Shown here piece after piece: positions 35,231 to 43,469 of a DNA stretch of 64,000 nucleotides. The stretch comes from Pseudomonas sp. NFIX28 (GTDB taxonomy: Bacteria; Pseudomonadota; Gammaproteobacteria; Pseudomonadales; Pseudomonadaceae): the NCBI RefSeq assembly GCF_900107395.1, contig NZ_FNPW01000006.1:265686-329685 (forward strand). The letters are read 5' to 3'. The translations under genes and the position numbers were made by a program. The notes beneath the pieces were generated by a model that searched no databases, was not told the DNA's origin, and saw nothing but the letters and a program-made list of their open reading frames with translations. Position 1 is the stretch's first letter. Each line of letters starts with the position of its first letter.

Positions 35231-36373
35231 ATGCGCACGCTGGACACCTCGACCGCCTCTCCTTTCTGCCCCGCCGATTCAGACCCGCAGCCGCACCAGC
35301 CGGGAGCCATCCCCTGGCCCACCGACGGCCTGAACCGCGAGCAGCTGGCGCGTTACGGCAAGGAGCTGATTCGCCAGACCCTGCCCTTTACCGTGGAGAA
35401 CCGCCGCCTGAGCTGGTGGCATTTCTACTCGACGCTGCTGGTGATCGGGCTGTTCGGCGCGGCCGTGGCCCTGCCGCTGTGGTGGCCGCTGCGCCTGGGC
35501 TGCAGCGTGCTGCTGGGCTTGTCCCTGGTGCGCATGTTCGTGCTTTATCACGACTACATGCACGGCGCGATCCTCAAGGGCTCGCGCTTCGCCGAGGTGT
35601 TTTTCAAGACCTTCGGCCTGCTGCTGATGGCCCCGCCAACGCTGTGGAAGCAATCCCACGATTACCACCACGGCCACAGCTGCCAGTACGTCGGCGCGGA
35701 AAAAAGCCGCCTGCCGTTGCTGTCCACCCACACCGACCTGGGCACCTTTCCCCTGTTGTCGACCGAGGAATATGCCCGGGCCGGACGCCTCAAGCGCTTG
35801 CGCTACCGCATCGCCCGGCACCCGCTGATGATCCTGCTGGCATCATTCAGCATCTTTATTTTCAGCATCTGCATGGTTTCGCTGATCACCCAGCCACGGC
35901 ATCGACTCTGGTCGCTGCTGGCCCTGGCGCTGAACCTGGCGAGCGCCGTCGCCCTGGCATTGCTGGCGCCGGACATCCTGCTGTATGGGGTGCTGGTCCC
36001 CAGCCTGTCCGGCTCGGCGCTGGGCGCCTACATGTTCTACTGCCAGCACAACTTCCCCGGCGTGCGCTACCCCGAGCGCGCCGACTGGGACTACGCGGCC
36101 ACCGCGGTGTTCTCCTCCAGCTACATGCGCACCGGCCCGCTCATGGCCTGGTTCACCGCCAACATCGGCTACCACCATGTGCACCACGCCAATTCGGGCA
36201 TCCCCTTCTATCGCCTGCCGCAAGCCATGGCAGCGATCCCGGCGCTGCAATCGCCGATCACCACCTCCCTGCATCCACGGGATATCTACCGCTGCCTGCG
36301 GCTCAAGCTGTGGGACCCGGCGCGCCAGCGCATGGTCTCGTTCGCCGAGTTTCACCAGCAGGCGCAACGCTGA
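35231..36373 (+). CDS. Membrane fatty-acid desaturase (third of three)
   Basis: 380 residues from ATG 35231, with AAGGAG at 35216-35221; a longer in-frame extension is out of register with coding sequence because it overlaps the amidase gene. The histidine boxes are HDYMH (~112), HDYHHGH (~145) and HHVHH (~317), with membrane segments between. This spacing resembles Δ-type lipid desaturases and the JamB/DesA group. It belongs to the amidase operon and is divergent from the main operon. Confidence 0.87.
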   Translation: MRTLDTSTASPFCPADSDPQPHQPGAIPWPTDGLNREQLARYGKELIRQTLPFTVENRRLSWWHFYSTLLVIGLFGAAVALPLWWPLRLGCSVLLGLSLVRMFVLYHDYMHGAILKGSRFAEVFFKTFGLLLMAPPTLWKQSHDYHHGHSCQYVGAEKSRLPLLSTHTDLGTFPLLSTEEYARAGRLKRLRYRIARHPLMILLASFSIFIFSICMVSLITQPRHRLWSLLALALNLASAVALALLAPDILLYGVLVPSLSGSALGAYMFYCQHNFPGVRYPERADWDYAATAVFSSSYMRTGPLMAWFTANIGYHHVHHANSGIPFYRLPQAMAAIPALQSPITTSLHPRDIYRCLRLKLWDPARQRMVSFAEFHQQAQR

Positions 36374-36608
36374 AGCCAATGCGCCGCAGCCACCGGCCGG
36401 ACGGCGCCAGGCGTTGCCCGGCAAGCGCTCGGCCGGCGTGATCGGCGGCGGAATTTTCCCGGCGTTCGCCGGTCAGTAGAGCCACGCTTTTTCGCACCGG
36501 TCCGTTCGCCCGTGACAATGGGGCGTCGGTCCCATAAATTAGGCGCCCTGAAAAGGCCCGGTGCTTTTCTAGCCTCATTTCCAGTTAAAAGAAGTAAGTG
36601 AAATATCA

Positions 36609-37310
36609 ATGTCCGATTCCAATACAGAAGAATCCGTAAACGCCTTGTCGTCCAAAGCCGAATACGAAAACGCCATCAATCTTTCACAGCATGTTTCCCA
36701 GGCCAAGACCATCAGCGAGATGGTCCTCGACGCTTTCCAGTCGTCCAAGGAAAGCGACCAGATCCGTGAACTGCGCGCCGAGATCCGCCAGGCCCACGAC
36801 CGTTTCGACGATGACCGTGCCTATGAACTCATGGGCCAGCTCAAACAGCTCAAGGACGCCGAGGCCGCCGACAGCGCCGCCCTGGAAGACCTGAGCAGCA
36901 AGTTCCCGATCAGCCGCATCCTGTCCAGCTACAAGGACGATCCGAGCTTCCAGGAGCTGGTCTACGGCCTGGCGCTGAAAGTGCTGAACCAGACCCACCA
37001 GGCCATCAGCAACCCGAGCGGCAGCAAGAGCAAGGCGCGACCGAAGAAGGAAATGGAAGTGTTCGCCATCAGCAAGGACGGCATCAGCGTTACCCTGCCG
37101 ATCCGCCCGCGCTCCAAGGCCAACGTCGACCGTGAAGCCTTCGAGTTCCTCGGTTTCGCCTTTGTCGGCGAAGGCGACGAAGCGGAGCTGGCAAGCGAAG
37201 TGTTCCTCGACAAGGACGGCAACGAACAGCCGGCCACCCGCAAGAACATCGTCACCGCGATCCAGCAGCAGACCGCGTTCGAAGGCTATAGCGCGCTACA
37301 ACAGCTGTAA
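36609..37310 (+). CDS. Hypothetical soluble protein with helical N-terminus
   Basis: 233 residues. Residues 1-120 are predicted helical and charged (VLDAFQSSKESDQIRELRAEIRQAHDRF). A basic linker follows (GSKSKARPKKEMEV, ~137-152), then a C-terminal ~75-residue α/β region (AFEFLGFAFVGEGDEAELASEVF). There is no signal peptide and no family I recognise. The 235 bases upstream separate it from the desaturase gene. It may not belong to the lipid cluster. Confidence 0.8.
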   Translation: MSDSNTEESVNALSSKAEYENAINLSQHVSQAKTISEMVLDAFQSSKESDQIRELRAEIRQAHDRFDDDRAYELMGQLKQLKDAEAADSAALEDLSSKFPISRILSSYKDDPSFQELVYGLALKVLNQTHQAISNPSGSKSKARPKKEMEVFAISKDGISVTLPIRPRSKANVDREAFEFLGFAFVGEGDEAELASEVFLDKDGNEQPATRKNIVTAIQQQTAFEGYSALQQL

Positions 37311-37391
37311 CCTGCTCGCGCAGGACGGATCGGGCAGCAGCCAGTGCGCCCTTCACTGGCTGGCTCCTTCGAATGAAAGGCCGGGGCGGCC

Positions 37392-38750
37392 TCAGTTGCC
37401 CCGGTAATCGGCGATGGGATACATCGCGCACAACGCCTCGGTCTGCAGGCGGAACTGCTCTTGCAACTCAGGCGCCAGGCGATACTTCTGCTCGCTGAGG
37501 GGCGTCACCTTATCCAGTATCCGGCACACCAGGTCGACCACGTCACGACACCCCTGGGGGTCGATGTAGCGTTGGGCAATCGAGCCGGTGCCGATGCACA
37601 AGCCATTGGCGACGAATGAGGACCGGGTCTCACCCAGGGCGCGGCTCTTGCTCACGATGATCCCGCAGCGCTCCAGTGCCGAGGCGGCAATTGAACCGCT
37701 GATGCCCCCGCGCAACTTGAGCAGGATCGTGTGGTTCTCCGTCCCCCCGCCCACCACTTCGTAGTCCTGCGCCATGAATGCACTGGCCATGGCAACGGCC
37801 GTGCTGCGAATCCGCCCCATGTAGGCGTCGAATTCCGGGGACATTGCATAACCCAGCGCGGCGGCCTTGGCCGCGATCATGTTGACCGCCGGCGAGCCCT
37901 GCATCCGCGGGAATACCGCTTGCTCGAGCACACGACTGAAGCTCGCCCTCAGGCCGGGAACCTTGGTGTCGGCATCGCGCCCGGAAAGGATGAGGCCGCC
38001 ACGCGGCCCGGCGAGTTGCTTGTGGGTGCACGCGGTGGTGACGTGCGCCACGTCGATCGGGCTCGGGTGTCGCCCCGTGGCCACCAGCCCGGCGATATAG
38101 GAAATATCCGCCAGCAGGATGGCCCCGGCCTCGTCGGCAATGGCGCGAAAGCGCTGGAAGTCGACGACCCGGGAATAGGCCGTCGCACCGCAGATGATGA
38201 TGCGCGGACGGTGGGCAAGCGCCAGTTGGCGTACCTCTGCGTAATCGATCACGCCCTGCGCGGTGGTGCCGTAGCGGATCGCCTTGTAGTTGGCCCCCGT
38301 GAATGTGACGGGGCTGCCGTGGGTCAGATGCCCGCCGTGATCGAGGGCCATTCCGAGAATGGTGTCCCCAGGCTCGAGCAGTGCCGCAAGCACTTGGTAG
38401 TTGGCGTTCGAGGCAGAGTGCGACTGCACGCTGGCATATTGCGCGCCGAACAGCTCCCGGGCCCTGCGAATCGCCAGGGATTCGACCAGATCGACGTTTT
38501 CGCAGCCAACATGGTGGCGCTTGCCGGGCGTGCCCTCGGCGGTGACGTTGACCAGCGCCGAAGCAGACGCCGCGAGGATTCGCGGGTTGGCTGCGCAGGA
38601 AGATGAAACCAGGGACAGTGTGCGGTGTTGCCGGGTGACCTCGGCGTCCAGGATCCCAGCCAGCTCGGCGTCTTCAGTTCGCAGATCCGCCAAACCTCGT
38701 CGCAACAGGTCGGCCTGGTTCCTGAGCGGTGCTGCATCAGCTGCCATCAT
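37392..38750 (-). CDS. Serine hydroxymethyltransferase-like PLP enzyme with altered active site
   Basis: 452 residues from ATG 38750 (a second ATG follows directly), preceded by AAGGAAGGA. Fold and sequence follow GlyA throughout (AEGTPGKRHHVGCENVDLVE, GMALDHGGHLTHGSPV, CTHKQLAGPRGGLILSG with the PLP Lys). Compared with E. coli GlyA as I recall it, several substrate residues differ: Tyr55 is Thr, Tyr64/65 are His-His, His203 is Tyr, and the carboxylate-binding Arg363 (GIRVGT) is Cys (GLCIGT). Glu57, Asp200, His228 and Lys229 are kept. A changed substrate or reaction is therefore likely. It is divergent from the XRE regulator gene across 477 bases. Confidence 0.82.
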   Translation of the reverse strand: MMAADAAPLRNQADLLRRGLADLRTEDAELAGILDAEVTRQHRTLSLVSSSCAANPRILAASASALVNVTAEGTPGKRHHVGCENVDLVESLAIRRARELFGAQYASVQSHSASNANYQVLAALLEPGDTILGMALDHGGHLTHGSPVTFTGANYKAIRYGTTAQGVIDYAEVRQLALAHRPRIIICGATAYSRVVDFQRFRAIADEAGAILLADISYIAGLVATGRHPSPIDVAHVTTACTHKQLAGPRGGLILSGRDADTKVPGLRASFSRVLEQAVFPRMQGSPAVNMIAAKAAALGYAMSPEFDAYMGRIRSTAVAMASAFMAQDYEVVGGGTENHTILLKLRGGISGSIAASALERCGIIVSKSRALGETRSSFVANGLCIGTGSIAQRYIDPQGCRDVVDLVCRILDKVTPLSEQKYRLAPELQEQFRLQTEALCAMYPIADYRGN

Positions 38751-39227
38751 TCGGTATTCCTTCCTTGTCTTTGCATGCCACGAACGACAGCACGCTTCCT
38801 TGTTTAACGTTCGCGAGCCGCTAATTAAGCAAAAAATTAAACATTTTCCAAACAAAATGCTTCTTTTCTGAATAGCCGGATTTGCGCTGCTGCTCGATAT
38901 TCGTCGATCAGGCGGGGGTTTTGCGCATTTCGGGGCTTTATTGTGATGACTGGGACATGCAACACTTGCCTCCCGCGGCGCGCCCCGGTCCGGATCCTCC
39001 CGAAAATCCGAGCGCGCCCCATACCGACAGCGAAATATCCCAGGATGGGTGCAGGCTGGTTAAAGGAGTACTCGCGAGTTGGTACAGCCCCCGAAAGACC
39101 TCGACAAACTCTTGCCGCATCAATCCGACTGCTCACGCCCTGTGGCGTCGAACTAGTCGAATGTCATGCAAGACACGCACTTCATGAAAGATCTGCGTGG
39201 CGACTATAAGGAAATGGTGAGCATTTG
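38751..39227. other. Intergenic region between the SHMT-like and XRE-regulator genes
   Basis: This 477-base region has no supported gene. It contains an AT-rich stretch at 38820-38880 (AATTAAGCAAAAAATTAAAC) likely to hold promoters, and a GGAGTACTC palindrome near 39065. No preQ1 riboswitch pattern was recognised upstream of the regulator-transporter pair. Confidence 0.45.
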
Positions 39228-39830
39228 ATGCACAGAAGAGAACGAACAGAGTATTTGAAGAGCAATATCAAATACCTGATTAAAAGCCGCGGCGAGACGC
39301 AATTGTCTTTGTGCAATGCCAGCGGCCTGACCCGGACGACCATCTACAACATCCTGGAAGGCAAGGTCAGTAACGTACAGCAGTCCACCATTCGCAAAAT
39401 TTCCGATTTCTTCGGTGTCTCCTACGAAGAAATAGAAACCGTCGATTTTCAAGAGAAGGAAATCATCGACAGCAGTATTTCCCCCCAAGGAAACATGAAC
39501 CCGTCGGCGGTTCCGATCCTCAAGGAAAGCCTGTTGATGATCAATATGGATAAACGGATTGGCGAACTGGCCATACTTCATCCGTTGACTTATTACTTCG
39601 GCGCGTCCTTCAACTTGATAGCGGTGCTGCTCGAGAATGAAATCAAGGGCATGTACGAAGCTGGCGACCTGTTGATCATTCAAAAGGGCACATCGACCGA
39701 CGACAAGGAAAAGCTGGTCTACGACCGGCAGACCAGGAAGCTGTTCATCGTCAATGAACCATGCTCCGACTCAGACCGGGTATTGGTGGTGGGTGACATC
39801 ATCGAGGAGCGATTCAATGACGGCCTATGA
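39228..39830 (+). CDS. XRE-family regulator with S24-like C-terminal domain
   Basis: 200 residues. The N-terminal helix-turn-helix (IKSRGETQLSLCNASGLTRTTIYNILEG) is of the XRE type. A C-terminal region (~105-195) contains FNLIAVLLENEIKGMYEAGDLLII and VLVVGDII, which resembles the LexA/CI S24 fold without a clear catalytic Ser-Lys pair. AT content is high relative to the neighbours. The transporter gene starts 14 bases before its end, so the two are coupled. It probably controls this locus. Confidence 0.8.
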   Translation: MHRRERTEYLKSNIKYLIKSRGETQLSLCNASGLTRTTIYNILEGKVSNVQQSTIRKISDFFGVSYEEIETVDFQEKEIIDSSISPQGNMNPSAVPILKESLLMINMDKRIGELAILHPLTYYFGASFNLIAVLLENEIKGMYEAGDLLIIQKGTSTDDKEKLVYDRQTRKLFIVNEPCSDSDRVLVVGDIIEERFNDGL

Positions 39831-40698
39831 GGGCAAACTCGAGAACAGCAAATACAAACTCCTGGGCTTTGAAAACAACAAAAGCCTGGCCGTGATCATG
39901 ATCATCGCCACCGGCAAGGTCATAAAAATCAAATTAAGCGAAGTGCTGAACAGCGAAATAATGGAAAACCTGAACAAAATGGAAGTTAAGAATATCTACA
40001 AGAAGTTCTACTCCCAGGGAGGAGCACTTACCGCCTACGACCTGAGCGACCGTCATGAAAATTCATGGATGGTCTATATCATCCTGAACTTGCTGCTCTT
40101 TACCTTCTACATATTCACCAGTATTGCCGCCACCAAACCGATTTATCTTGAATCACTGGATATCATCATAACGCCGGGGACTTTCCTTTATCCCCTGACC
40201 TTCCTGATCGTTGACCTGCTGAACGAAAACTTTGGCCTCAGGCTGGCAAGAAGAGCGATCTTCTTTGCCTTCGCCAGCAACGCCATGATTATCGTCCTTC
40301 TGTATGGCTCGACCTTTCTTCCCGGCCTGCCGGGCTGGAAGCTCGACACCCCGTACAATGACGTGATCATTCATGTGTCATCGGTTCTGGTGGCGTCGTC
40401 GGTGTCGTTCCTGGTGTCGGAAAACATAAACTCTTACTTGCTGTGCAAGATAAAAGAGCTGACCAACTCCAGATTCCTGTTCCTGCGGATATTCTTGAGC
40501 ACACTGTTCGCGGTCATTATTGACAGCTTCGTGTTTTGCTACATTGCCTTTTACGGCTCGATGGAGAACAACGACATCCTGAACATGATTTATGTGCAGA
40601 TCGCGATCAAGGTATGTTTTGCCTTCTTCAACATCTTGCCGGCCTATGGCGCAAGATCACTGTTCAAGAAATACATAACGGACAGCCAAGCAAAATAG
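39817..40698 (+). CDS. VUT/YhhQ-family queuosine-precursor transporter
   Basis: 293 residues from ATG 39817 with GAGGAG upstream. About 80 hydrophilic residues come first (YKLLGFENNKSLAVIMIIATG...), then six membrane segments with the VUT (DUF165) pattern FLYPLTFLIVDLLNENFGLRLARRAIF. Family members import 7-cyano-7-deazaguanine or related queuosine precursors. The N-terminal extension is not present in E. coli YhhQ. The gene is coupled to the regulator before it and convergent with queC. Confidence 0.85.
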   Translation: MTAYEGKLENSKYKLLGFENNKSLAVIMIIATGKVIKIKLSEVLNSEIMENLNKMEVKNIYKKFYSQGGALTAYDLSDRHENSWMVYIILNLLLFTFYIFTSIAATKPIYLESLDIIITPGTFLYPLTFLIVDLLNENFGLRLARRAIFFAFASNAMIIVLLYGSTFLPGLPGWKLDTPYNDVIIHVSSVLVASSVSFLVSENINSYLLCKIKELTNSRFLFLRIFLSTLFAVIIDSFVFCYIAFYGSMENNDILNMIYVQIAIKVCFAFFNILPAYGARSLFKKYITDSQAK

Positions 40699-40789
40699 TA
40701 CGACCACGCTTGGCTCAAGCTGATGGATTCAACACTCATCCGGCAGGCAGATGCAGTGTTGAATTCCATTGAGACGGTCGATCAAGCCT

Positions 40790-41488
40790 TCATTGCAAGT
40801 TCATCTTGCTTCTCAAGCTGTTCATGACTTCTGCCTTGTTCCCCAGATATTCATTCAGCCCTCTGCTGCGAAGATTGCATGCATCGCAATTAGCACAGCC
40901 GCTGCCGATAACGCCGTTGTAGCAGGTCAGGGTTTGCTCGCGGACCAGGCTCAATTGATGGTGATGATCGGCCAGGGCCCAAGTTTCCGACTTGTTCAGC
41001 CACATCAGTGGAGTCTCAAGGCGCAGGCGGTATTCCATGCCCAACTCGACGGCCTTGTTCAAGGCCTTTACAAACTCGTCACGGCAATCGGGATAGCCGG
41101 AGAAGTCTGTTTCGCATACCCCGGTAATGACCGTTTCAGCCTTTACCTGGTAGGCATAGATAGAAGCCAGGGTTAAAAACAGAATATTTCTTCCCGGCAC
41201 GAAAGTGCTGGGCAGGCTTTCGCCCGAACTGTTCACCGTCGGCACCGGGATATTGTCCCGAGTGAGACTGCTGATCGCCAATTCATTGAGCAACGAAGCA
41301 TCCAGCACTTTGTGGACTGTCGCCCCCAATTGTTTCGCCAGCTGCTGCGCCACTTCTATTTCCGCGCGGTGGCGCTGGCCGTAATCAAAGGTAATGCAGT
41401 GCACTTCATCATAGAGCGGCAATGCGTGGATCAGACAGGTTGTCGAATCCTGGCCACCACTAAATACAACAACAGCTTTTTTCTTCAT
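40790..41488 (-). CDS. queC: 7-cyano-7-deazaguanine synthase QueC (enterobacterial type)
   Basis: 232 residues from ATG 41488 with AGGAAG upstream. The PP-loop motif is [12 protein letters not shown], followed by [12 protein letters not shown] and [14 protein letters not shown]. The zinc site is [19 protein letters not shown]. QueC converts 7-carboxy-7-deazaguanine to preQ0 with ATP and ammonia. The sequence follows E. coli QueC closely ([10 protein letters not shown]). The core Pseudomonas QueC, as I recall it, has SGGLDSAT and lies near tol-pal, so this is probably a second, acquired copy. It is convergent with the transporter. Confidence 0.93.
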   Translation of the reverse strand: MKKKAVVVFSGGQDSTTCLIHALPLYDEVHCITFDYGQRHRAEIEVAQQLAKQLGATVHKVLDASLLNELAISSLTRDNIPVPTVNSSGESLPSTFVPGRNILFLTLASIYAYQVKAETVITGVCETDFSGYPDCRDEFVKALNKAVELGMEYRLRLETPLMWLNKSETWALADHHHQLSLVREQTLTCYNGVIGSGCANCDACNLRSRGLNEYLGNKAEVMNSLRSKMNLQ

Positions 41489-41553
41489 TATTCTGCTTCC
41501 TGCATGAATAGAGTCATTTGAATATTTAAACAGCCTACCGACTGACACTCAAT

Positions 41554-41593
41554 AAAAAAGCCCCGCGCTTCTGTCGAAGGCGGGGCTTTTTTA
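41554..41593 (-). terminator. Rho-independent terminator of the cyo operon
   Basis: AAAAAAGCCCCGC-loop-GCGGGGCTTTTTT (loop GCTTCTGTCGAAG, itself partly paired). It lies 12 bases after cyoE and upstream of queC, and separates the two units. Confidence 0.9.
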
Positions 41594-41605
41594 CAGCGTT
41601 GCAGC

Positions 41606-42493
41606 TTATGGCGCGTAGGTCAGCAGCAGCTCGCTCGGTACCTTGAAATCCAGGGACATCATCACGCTCAGCGCGGTGATGGTGAAGATCGAGAACACGA
41701 ACAGCTTGCGGGCCCAGACGGTGTCGTCCACCGCCTTGTAGCCGGTCCAGGCCATGTACAGCCAGTACATGCCCATCGCGGCCGCGACGGCCAGGTAGCT
41801 CATGCCGGCATAACCGCTGAAGGTCAGCATCAGGGTCGCCACCAGGAACGCCAGGATGTAGAGCAGGATGTGCTTCTTGGCCACCAGGATGCCGCGCTTC
41901 ACGGGCAGCACCGGAATCGATGCGGCCAGGTAATCGTTGAAGCGGAAGATCGCGATGGCGTAGGAATGCGGCATCTGCCACAGGCTGAACATCACCAGCA
42001 GGGTCAGCGCAGCCATGTCGAAGCTGTTGCTCACGGCCACGTAACCGATCACCGGCGGCATCGCCCCCGACAGGCTGCCCACCAGCGTGCCGTGCACCGA
42101 CTTGCGCTTGAGGTACAGGCTGTAGAAGCCGACGTAGATGACAAAGCCGATCACGGCAAACAGCGCCGCCAGCGGATTGGCCACCTTGTACAACAACGCA
42201 ACGCCAGCGACACCCAGGATGGTCGCGTAGACCAGTGCCACTTTCAGGGAGATCAGGCCCTGAACCAGCACGCGGTTCTTGGTGCGCTCCATCTTCAGGT
42301 CGATGTCGCGGTCGATGCAGTTGTTGAACACGCAACCGGAAGCTACCACCAGGGACGTGCCGATCATCGCGGCCAGGAAGATGGCCAGATCGACATGTCC
42401 CTTGGAGGCCAGGAAAAAACCGCCCGCCACAGAAAGCACGTTACCGAAAATGATCCCCGGTTTGGTGATTTGGATAAAGTGCTTGAGCGACAT
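41606..42493 (-). CDS. cyoE: Haem O synthase (protohaem IX farnesyltransferase)
   Basis: 295 residues, about nine membrane segments of the UbiA superfamily. The prenyl-diphosphate motif [18 protein letters not shown] is present. It makes haem O for the bo3 oxidase. It is the last gene of cyoABCDE and ends at the terminator at 41554-41593. Confidence 0.96.
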   Translation of the reverse strand: MSLKHFIQITKPGIIFGNVLSVAGGFFLASKGHVDLAIFLAAMIGTSLVVASGCVFNNCIDRDIDLKMERTKNRVLVQGLISLKVALVYATILGVAGVALLYKVANPLAALFAVIGFVIYVGFYSLYLKRKSVHGTLVGSLSGAMPPVIGYVAVSNSFDMAALTLLVMFSLWQMPHSYAIAIFRFNDYLAASIPVLPVKRGILVAKKHILLYILAFLVATLMLTFSGYAGMSYLAVAAAMGMYWLYMAWTGYKAVDDTVWARKLFVFSIFTITALSVMMSLDFKVPSELLLTYAP

Positions 42494-42504
42494 CGGGTCT
42501 TACC

Positions 42505-42840
42505 TCACTTCGCCATCATGTAGGTGTGGATGCTGAACATGATCCACAACGACAGACCAACCAGCAGGACGATCACCAGGGCAGCGAAGACGAACGCAAT
42601 CACGTTGTTACGCTGGGCCTCGGAACGGTCCAGGTGCAGGAAGTACACCAGGTGAACCAGGACCTGGATCACCGCGAAGGCGAGAACGATCATCAGGGTG
42701 ATGGATTTCGGCAGGGTCGGGTACATCACCAGGCCGAACGGGATAATCGTCAGGATCACCGACAGGATGAAGCCGATGGCGTACGACTTTACGCTGCCGT
42801 GGCCAGCTTCATGGCTGTCATGGGAGTGTGCATTAGCCAT
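42505..42840 (-). CDS. cyoD: Cytochrome bo3 ubiquinol oxidase subunit IV
   Basis: 111 residues with three membrane segments, starting [27 protein letters not shown], typical of CyoD. It adjoins cyoC directly: their start and stop codons share one base (42840). Confidence 0.95.
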   Translation of the reverse strand: MANAHSHDSHEAGHGSVKSYAIGFILSVILTIIPFGLVMYPTLPKSITLMIVLAFAVIQVLVHLVYFLHLDRSEAQRNNVIAFVFAALVIVLLVGLSLWIMFSIHTYMMAK

Positions 42841-43466
42841 TACATAGTCCCCATCAGGTAAACAACGGTGAAGACGCAGATCCAGACCACGTCCAGGAAG
42901 TGCCAGAACAGGCTCAGGCAGCTCAGGCGGGTCTTGTTGGTTGCAGTCAGGCCGTGCTTGTTGACCTGATACATCATGATCGCCATCCAGATCAGGCCGC
43001 TGGTCACGTGCAGACCGTGGGTACCGACCAGGGTGAAGAACCCGGACAGGAAGCCACTGCGGCTAGGGCCGTAGCCTTCGGAGATCAGCAGGTGGAACTC
43101 GTTGATCTCCATGCCGATGAAGCCCAGGCCGAACAGGAAGGTCATGGCCAACCAGCCCAGGACCTGCTTCTTGTTACCCCGGAAGAACGCCAGCATGGCG
43201 AAGCCGTAGGTGATCGAACTGAACAGCAGCAAGGCGGTTTCGCCGAGCACGTATGGCAGTTCGAAGATGTCGTGGCCCGACGGGCCACCCGCTACGTTGT
43301 TTACCAGTACCGCGTACACCGCGAAGATCGACGCAAACAGAATGCAGTCGGTCATCAGGTAGAGCCAGAAACCGTAGACGGTCATCTCGCCCGAGTCGTG
43401 GTGATGGTCATCATGCCCATGGTCATCGACATGGGTGTGTCCAGCATTGGTCACTAAGTTCGACAT
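42840..43466 (-). CDS. cyoC: Cytochrome bo3 ubiquinol oxidase subunit III
   Basis: 208 residues, five membrane segments, with the haem-copper oxidase III block ([19 protein letters not shown]). The N-terminus is His-rich ([15 protein letters not shown]). It lies 3 bases after cyoB. Confidence 0.96.
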   Translation of the reverse strand: MSNLVTNAGHTHVDDHGHDDHHHDSGEMTVYGFWLYLMTDCILFASIFAVYAVLVNNVAGGPSGHDIFELPYVLGETALLLFSSITYGFAMLAFFRGNKKQVLGWLAMTFLFGLGFIGMEINEFHLLISEGYGPSRSGFLSGFFTLVGTHGLHVTSGLIWMAIMMYQVNKHGLTATNKTRLSCLSLFWHFLDVVWICVFTVVYLMGTM

Positions 43467-43469
43467 GGT

